Shown: positions 52,521-64,000 of the stretch, piece by piece
Layout: every line of letters begins with the position of its first letter
How positions within the stretch are numbered: the stretch's first letter is position 1
Source: Geodermatophilus chilensis
GTDB taxonomy: Bacteria; Actinomycetota; Actinomycetes; Mycobacteriales; Geodermatophilaceae
Length of the DNA: 64,000 nucleotides
Reading direction: 5' to 3'
Assembly: GCF_002802985.1 (NCBI RefSeq)
Contig: NZ_NVPT01000001.1
Location: forward strand, 19,253-83,252
The notes under the pieces: generated by a model
The model's input: the letters and a program-made list of their open reading frames with translations, nothing else
What the model was told of the DNA's origin: nothing
Database searches by the model: none
Position numbers and translations under genes: made by a program

Positions 52521-53561
52521 GTGCGCATCGGCATCCAGGCCAGCTACAGCGGGGGGTTCCGCGAGACCGCCGCGGAGATCCGCGAGCTCGAGTCGGCGGG
52601 ACTCGACCTCGCGACGGTCGCGGAGGTCTACACCTTCGACGCCGTCAGCCAGCTGGGCTACCTGGCCGCGGTGACCGAGCGGGTCGAGCTGATGAGCGGC
52701 ATCTTCCCGATCTACAGCCGCACCCCCGCGCTGACCGCCATGACCGCGGCGGGGCTGGACTTCGTGTCCGGCGGCCGCTTCACCCTCGGGCTCGGCGCCT
52801 CCGGCCCCCAGGTGATCGAGGGCTGGCACGGCGTCCCCTATGACGCCCCGCTGCAGCGGACCCGCGAGGTCGTAGGGATCTGCCGGCAGGTGTGGCGCCG
52901 GGAGCGGCTGGTCCACGAGGGCCCCAAGTACACGATCCCGCTGCCGGCCGAGCAGGGCACCGGCCTGGGCAAGCCGCTGAAGCTGATCAACACGCCGGTG
53001 CGCGACCGGATCCCGGTCATGCTGGCCGCGATCGGCCCCAAGAACGTCGAGCTGGCCGCGGAGATCGCCGAGGCGTGGGAGCCGATCTTCTTCATGCCGG
53101 AGCGGGCGGGCACCGTGTGGGGCGACTCGCTGGCCGCCGGGAAGGCCAAGCGCGACCCGGCCCTCGGTGACCTGCAGATCGTCGTGGGCGTGCCGGTCGC
53201 CATCGGGGACGACGTGGAGCCGATGCTCGACCTGGTGCGACCCCAGCTCGCGCTCTACATCGGCGGCATGGGCGCCCGCGGCAAGAACTTCTACAACGAC
53301 CTGGCCCGCCGCTACGGCTACGAGGACGAGGCCCGGACCATCCAGGACCTCTACCTCGACGGCAGGAAGGACGAGGCGGCCGCCGTCGTCCCCGAGGAGC
53401 TCGTGCGTGCGGTCTCCCTCGTGGGGCCGGAGTCGCACGTCGCCGAGCGGGTCGCCGCCTTCCGCGAGGCGGGCGTCACCACGCTGATGCTGCAGCCCCT
53501 CGACGACAGCCGGGAGGCCCGGCTGCGGACGGTCGAGACGATGAAGCGCCTGGCCGGCTGA
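52521..53561 (+). CDS. LLM-class F420-dependent oxidoreductase
   Basis: A 346-residue TIM-barrel flavin/F420 oxidoreductase of the luciferase-like monooxygenase superfamily. It opens RIGIQASYSGGFRETAAEIR, with ESAGLDLATVAEVYTFDAVS, and shows RVELMSGIFPIYSRTPALTA, GGRFTLGLGASGPQVIEGWH and the C-terminal GPESHVAERVAAFREAGVTT. This pattern is that of F420-dependent enzymes common in actinobacteria. The substrate cannot be told. GTG 52521 is chosen because GAGGAG lies 5 nt upstream. It converges with the hydrolase gene, 30 bp apart. Confidence 0.9.
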   Translation: MRIGIQASYSGGFRETAAEIRELESAGLDLATVAEVYTFDAVSQLGYLAAVTERVELMSGIFPIYSRTPALTAMTAAGLDFVSGGRFTLGLGASGPQVIEGWHGVPYDAPLQRTREVVGICRQVWRRERLVHEGPKYTIPLPAEQGTGLGKPLKLINTPVRDRIPVMLAAIGPKNVELAAEIAEAWEPIFFMPERAGTVWGDSLAAGKAKRDPALGDLQIVVGVPVAIGDDVEPMLDLVRPQLALYIGGMGARGKNFYNDLARRYGYEDEARTIQDLYLDGRKDEAAAVVPEELVRAVSLVGPESHVAERVAAFREAGVTTLMLQPLDDSREARLRTVETMKRLAG

Positions 53562-53591
53562 GCACGGGGGTCCCGGAGCGGGCGTCGGGGG

Positions 53592-55022
53592 TCAGCGACC
53601 GGGGCCCTTGCCGCCCCCTCGCGTCGGGGCCGCCAGCTGCGAGCAGGTGTTGGCGACGTCGCCGCCGGCCGGTCGGGTCACCGTCTGGCTGACCGGCGGC
53701 TTCTGGCCGGTGGTCACCCAGGACGTGAGGCGCTGGAACGCCTCGCGGTAGCAGGGCAGGATCGGCCGGATCTCCGTGGGGTACAGGTCGTGCCGGTCGT
53801 CCACGTGGTTGCCGTCCTCGATCACGTAGTACCGGTGCAGCCTGGCCCGGCCCGAGTCGGCGATCATCTCGGTGTAGACGTCGGAGTCGGCGTTGATGGG
53901 GAGCAGCGCGTCGAGATCCCCGTGCAGGGTCAGCATCGGCCTACGGATGTCCCCGGTCAGGGACACCGAGGCGACGGCGTCCTTCACCTCCTGCGGGCGG
54001 GAGGCGTAGTCGTACTCGGCGTCGCACGCGGTCGGCGTCCCGGGGGCGGTGCCGGTGCGGCAGAACGGCGTGCCGGCCTCGGTGGCGCCGTCGTACCCCG
54101 GGTCGAATGCCTCCCGGTAGGTGCGCTGGGTGAGGTCCCAGTAGACGGCGTGGTGGTCGGGCCACAGGACCTCCGACCCCGGCTCGAAGCCGACGTCGTA
54201 CATGCGCTGGCGCGCGGCCGGATCGGCCATGGCCTGGGGGTACTCACGGAGCGCGGTCGGCAGGTAGGTGAACAGGTTGGGACCCTCGGCGGTCATGAGC
54301 GTCCCCTCCCAGTCGACCCCGCCGTCGAAGAGGTCCGGGCGGTTCTCCAGCTGCCAGCGGGTGAGGTAGCCGCCGTTGGAGATGCCGGTCATCCAGGTGT
54401 ACGAGGGACGGGACCCGTAGCGCTGGGCCACCACCTGCTCGGCGGCGATCGTCAGCTCGGAGACGCGGTCGTGCCACTCGCGCACCGCCTGACCCGGCGC
54501 GGACCGCGACCCGTTCTCGTAGAAGGAGGTGCCGGTGTTGCCCTTGTCGGTCGACGCGTAGGCGTAGCCCTGGGAGAGCATCCAGTCGCTGAGGATGTAG
54601 TCGGGGGCGTACTGCTTGCGCACCCCGGGCGCGCCGGTGACGACGAGCTGGCCGTTCCACTCCTCGGGCAGCCGGATGACGAACTGGGCGTCGTGGTTCC
54701 AGCCGTACGTCGTGTTGGTCGTGGAGTCGTCCGGGAAGTAGCCGTCGACCTGGATCCCGGCGCCCGCCGACGGGTTCACCGTCTGCTTGGAGTGCAGGCC
54801 CGCCCAGTCGCTGACGTCGCTGCGCCCCTTGGCGGCGAGTGCCGTGGCGGAGAGATCGGTGTGGCACTCGACGCGCTGGAGCTCTGCCCCCGGGACCTGG
54901 ATCGCCTCCGCGTTCGCGCAGTGCCCGCCCGGCGCGGCCGCGGCCGGGGACGTGAGCCACGACGCGACGAGCAACGGGACCAGCGGGACCAGCGGGACCA
55001 GCGACCAGCGGCGGGCGGACAT
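53592..55022 (-). CDS. Secreted alpha/beta hydrolase, tannase/feruloyl-esterase-like
   Basis: A 476-residue exported protein. Residues 1-30 are a Sec signal peptide: RRW, then a hydrophobic core with a threefold VPL repeat (SLVPLVPLVPLLVASWL) and a cleavage site near AAA-APG. The nucleophile motif is MTGISNGGYLTRW (Ser near 200), followed by VDWEGTL; the acid and His fit LHGDLDALLPI and EDGNHVDD. The C-terminal tail is Gly/Lys/Arg-rich. The GISNGG context resembles tannase/feruloyl-esterase and 3-hydroxybutyrate-oligomer-hydrolase families, so extracellular ester cleavage is likely but the substrate is unknown. GGAAGGGG precedes ATG 55022. Confidence 0.83.
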   Translation of the reverse strand: MSARRWSLVPLVPLVPLLVASWLTSPAAAAPGGHCANAEAIQVPGAELQRVECHTDLSATALAAKGRSDVSDWAGLHSKQTVNPSAGAGIQVDGYFPDDSTTNTTYGWNHDAQFVIRLPEEWNGQLVVTGAPGVRKQYAPDYILSDWMLSQGYAYASTDKGNTGTSFYENGSRSAPGQAVREWHDRVSELTIAAEQVVAQRYGSRPSYTWMTGISNGGYLTRWQLENRPDLFDGGVDWEGTLMTAEGPNLFTYLPTALREYPQAMADPAARQRMYDVGFEPGSEVLWPDHHAVYWDLTQRTYREAFDPGYDGATEAGTPFCRTGTAPGTPTACDAEYDYASRPQEVKDAVASVSLTGDIRRPMLTLHGDLDALLPINADSDVYTEMIADSGRARLHRYYVIEDGNHVDDRHDLYPTEIRPILPCYREAFQRLTSWVTTGQKPPVSQTVTRPAGGDVANTCSQLAAPTRGGGKGPGR

Positions 55023-55143
55023 GGCGTACCCCTTCCGGGCAGCGGCGACCATCGGCACTGGACAACGAACCAGGACCCGTCCGGTGACGGCAACCGCAAC
55101 GACCGGACCGCGCAGGGAGGCGGGACGCGCCCCTGACGACGAG

Positions 55144-55177
55144 AGGGCCCCGTGGACCTGACGGTCCACGGGGCCCT
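55144..55177. terminator. Hairpin between rpoC and the hydrolase gene
   Basis: 15-bp stem (55144-55158 with 55163-55177) and a TGAC loop, followed on the plus side by TTCG. It lies beyond the family A repeat after rpoC and probably completes termination of rpoBC. Confidence 0.7.
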
Positions 55178-55194
55178 TCGCACCGTGCTGGAAC

Positions 55195-55254
55195 GGCCGC
55201 CCCCTGCAGGGTCCCGCTACGAGCCTGCGAGCAGCGGGGGGCAGGGGGTGTTTT
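55195..55254 (-). repeat. 3'-end stem-loop repeat after rpoC (family A)
   Basis: After the rpoC stop codon on the minus strand: AAAAACACCCCCTGCCCC, CCGCTGCTCG, CAGGCTCGTAGCGGGACCC, TGCAGGGGGC. CCCCCTGC pairs with GCAGGGGG. It is more divergent than other copies but keeps the GCAGGCTCG core and GCGGGACCCTGCAGG. Confidence 0.7.
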
Positions 55255-59160
<3,906 letters not shown>

Positions 59161-59218
59161 TGAGTGGACCCCTTTCCCGGGGCTCGGTTACTGCACTTCT
59201 CGATTGGTCGTTGGGGGG

Positions 59219-59253
59219 CGCCGGCCGGCCCCGGTGCTCGGGGCCGGCCGGCG
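59219..59253 (-). terminator. Hairpin in the rpoB-rpoC gap
   Basis: Perfect 15-bp stem (59219-59233 with 59239-59253) and a 5-nt loop, starting 5 nt after the rpoB stop codon. Because rpoB and rpoC must be made in equal amounts it more likely marks RNA processing or weak attenuation than full termination. Confidence 0.6.
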
Positions 59254-59258
59254 GCCGA

Positions 59259-62768
<3,510 letters not shown>

Positions 62769-63158
62769 GATGCGTCCTTCCAAGGACCTCACGACGTGCG
62801 GGCGGTGGGTGCTTGTTCGTCCTGGGTCGTCGTCGGTAATGGCGGGGCTGTCCGCGTTCGTCCTGCCCGGAGCGTCGGTCGGCGGGCGTCCGGAAGAGGG
62901 GTTCCCCGGGCACCCCAGGCGACCCGTCTCGGCGGGCAAGCAGTCAGGGGGCAGCGCAACAGGGAACCCTACCCCTGCTGGAGCAGGCTGTCCACGTCGG
63001 GGGTCCGCACGCGAGGGGGACCACACCCGGGAGGGCAGCCGGCCGGCGGGGCCGGGTCGGGCCGTCTGTGACGGCCCGCCCATGATGCCAGTCCCGCGGC
63101 GGCCGTGGGGCCGCCACGCCGCGCGCGTCGGGTCCGGACGGCGCCCGGGGCGGGCCGC
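62769..63158. other. rpoB promoter and leader region
   Basis: 390 bp without a gene. It contains the rpoB promoter at 62966-62994 and a predicted leader of about 190 nt. The part beyond the promoter, next to the Mce-associated-like gene, shows no clear element. Confidence 0.65.
62966..62994 (-). promoter_or_regulatory. rpoBC promoter
   Basis: On the minus strand TGGACA (62989-62994) and TAGGGT (62966-62971) with exactly 17 bp between. The predicted start near 62959 leaves a leader of about 190 nt before the TTG start codon. Confidence 0.75.
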
Positions 63159-63866
63159 TCAGCTGGTCGTGAGCAGCGTCAGCTCGCTGATCTTCCAGGT
63201 GCCGTCGACGTCCATCAGCTGCAACTGCACCGTCTGCGTGCACGACTGCGCCCCCTCGGGGGTGACCGTGCACTCCGAGCCCTCCGGCGGCGCCTGGGTG
63301 CCGCTGTTGACCGACTCGACGACGTACTGGCCGAACACCACGACCGTCGCCGTCGTCTGGTCGGCGTCCACCTGCTGCAGGCCCACGTCGGCGACCTCGT
63401 AGCGGGTGGTCGCCGACACCTGCTCGTAGGTGTCGATGATCCCGCTCTGCAGGTCGGTCTCGTACTGGTCGCGCAGGCTCCCGGTGAGGACGTCGAGCTT
63501 GCCCTGCACGCTGCCCTCGGAGTCCCGGTAGTCGTAGGCGTAGAGGGCCTCGACCGACTCCCGTGCGGCGTCGAAGACGGCCGGGTCGACGAACTCCCGC
63601 GCCGGGCGCTGCCAGGACAGCAACCCCAGCGCGACGGCGGCCACGGCGCACAGCACGCCGAGCACCAGGACCGTCCGGGACCGGCGGCGGGTCGGCCCGG
63701 CCCCGGCCCGCGCACCGGCCGGACGACCGCGCCGGGCTGCGACCCCGCCGTCCCGGCGCGACTCCGCACGGGGCCCGGCAGGGCCGTCGGCACCGGCCGG
63801 CGGGACGGCGGCCGGCGGGGCGGGGCTCCCCTCGGGCGCGGTGTCCTCCGGTTGTGTCTCATACAC
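63159..63866 (-). CDS. Mce-associated-like membrane protein
   Basis: A 235-residue protein with a Pro/Gly/Ala-rich, then Arg-rich cytoplasmic N-terminus (about 1-63), one membrane helix at about 64-85 (VLVLGVLCAVAAVALGLLSW) and an extracytoplasmic domain of about 150 residues. That domain reads AARESVEALYAYDYRDSEGS, TGSLRDQYETDLQSGI and WKISELTLLT, a pattern seen in Mce-associated (Mam/SnoaL-like) proteins. Two cysteines (SECTVTPEGAQSC) may form a disulfide. The role is unknown; no mce genes are in the window. GTG 63866 is chosen from reading frame and upstream GAGG; the upstream DNA is strikingly AT-rich with TATAAT on this strand. Confidence 0.7.
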   Translation of the reverse strand: MYETQPEDTAPEGSPAPPAAVPPAGADGPAGPRAESRRDGGVAARRGRPAGARAGAGPTRRRSRTVLVLGVLCAVAAVALGLLSWQRPAREFVDPAVFDAARESVEALYAYDYRDSEGSVQGKLDVLTGSLRDQYETDLQSGIIDTYEQVSATTRYEVADVGLQQVDADQTTATVVVFGQYVVESVNSGTQAPPEGSECTVTPEGAQSCTQTVQLQLMDVDGTWKISELTLLTTS

Positions 63867-63959
63867 ACCTCATCCTGCGGACGACTCCTCAAGTGTATCA
63901 GTAGCGCGTTGCAGTACCAACAAAACAAGAAATTATATCGCATCATCAGGAGGTGTGTA
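63862..63959. repeat. AT-rich segment bounded by a 10-bp inverted repeat
   Basis: TACACACCTC at 63862-63871 and its exact complement GAGGTGTGTA at 63950-63959 enclose about 78 bp. The stretch 63889-63948 is about half A+T in a genome of roughly 70% or more GC. Each arm ends in a GAGGTG ribosome-binding-like sequence facing outwards. Confidence 0.6.
63909..63938. promoter_or_regulatory. Overlapping divergent promoter elements in AT-rich segment
   Basis: On the plus strand TTGCAG (63909-63914) and TTATAT (63933-63938) are 18 bp apart. On the minus strand a perfect TATAAT (63932-63937) lies about 65 bp before the Mce-associated-like gene, without a good -35. The two overlap, so initiation in the two directions would be mutually exclusive. 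Confidence 0.5.
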
Positions 63960-64000
63960 GCCGCAACGACAGCCGAGCACACGCGATCTGACGGACACGT

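Noticed and set aside
54960..55000. Short tandem repeats as a CRISPR-like or phase-variable array
   Set aside because: Only three 9-bp units inside a coding signal peptide; no spacers and no cas genes in the window.
62769..63083. Longer N-terminus for RpoB from a start at 63083
   Set aside because: The extension runs through the predicted promoter and is not protein-like; the TTG at 62768 has a ribosome-binding site and matches known actinobacterial rpoB starts.

Overview
This window is chromosomal DNA from a very GC-rich (about 70% or more by eye) actinobacterium. The gene order (guaB, DUF5319, bldM/whiB, groEL1-groES, tsaD-rimI-tsaB-tsaE, alr, nnr, acpS, glmS, glmM, rpsI-rplM, truA, rplQ-rpoA, then the ribosomal superoperon up to rpoC-rpoB) is the conserved actinobacterial order as I remember it from Mycobacterium and Streptomyces. 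The style of the proteins and of the intergenic repeats suggests a Geodermatophilaceae-type soil/rock actinobacterium (Blastococcus, Geodermatophilus or Modestobacter). That placement is an inference and was not tested by a search.

Layout. (1) 1-8300: truncated guaB, a leaderless DUF5319 gene, a BldM-like regulator diverging from a WhiB3-like Fe-S regulator, a His-tailed GroEL1 and GroES behind a CIRCE operator, a THUMP-like methyltransferase and an orphan soluble chemoreceptor-like protein. (2) 8400-20850: minus-strand housekeeping genes. From acpS to rimI nearly every gene overlaps the next by 4 nt or less (acpS-nnr-alr-hydrolase-udg-tsaE-GNAT-tsaB-rimI), followed by tsaD. Upstream lie glmS, glmM, rpsI and rplM. 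(3) 21000-27060: an accessory block between rplM and truA with carbonic anhydrase, a PfkB sugar kinase, and a molybdenum-cofactor/formate-dehydrogenase maturation set (moeA-moaC-mog, fdhD, mobA) plus an NAD(P)-binding reductase. (4) 27237-50616: truA, rplQ (acidic tail), rpoA, rpsD-rpsK-rpsM-rpmJ-infA, map-adk-secY, the spc and S10 clusters, tuf, fusA, rpsG and rpsL. (5) 51151-55022: a four-gene accessory insertion between rpsL and rpoC: a cytoplasmic trypsin-fold protease, a 71-residue protein resembling the protease N-terminal domain, an F420-type (LLM) oxidoreductase and a secreted alpha/beta hydrolase. (6) 55255-63866: rpoC, rpoB and a membrane-anchored Mce-associated-like protein preceded by an unusually AT-rich promoter region that ends the window.

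The genes mostly serve growth: transcription, translation, protein folding and export, tRNA t6A modification (TsaB/D/E), UDP-GlcNAc supply (GlmS/GlmM), cell-wall D-alanine (Alr) and carrier-protein activation (AcpS). Regulation visible in the DNA includes the CIRCE site, several TANNNT -10 boxes placed 6-8 nt before start codons (leaderless mRNAs), good -35/-10 promoters for rpoB, rpsL and infA, and a GC-rich hairpin without a U-run in most larger gaps.

The least conventional features are noncoding and accessory. A family of about 50-nt GC-rich stem-loop repeats is attached to the 3' ends of at least six genes. A second small hairpin repeat family occurs near glmS and after mog. The protease has a stand-alone copy of its N-terminal domain as neighbour. 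The BldM-like protein has a receiver without the phospho-acceptor Asp. I saw no CRISPR array, IS element, prophage, rRNA or tRNA gene.
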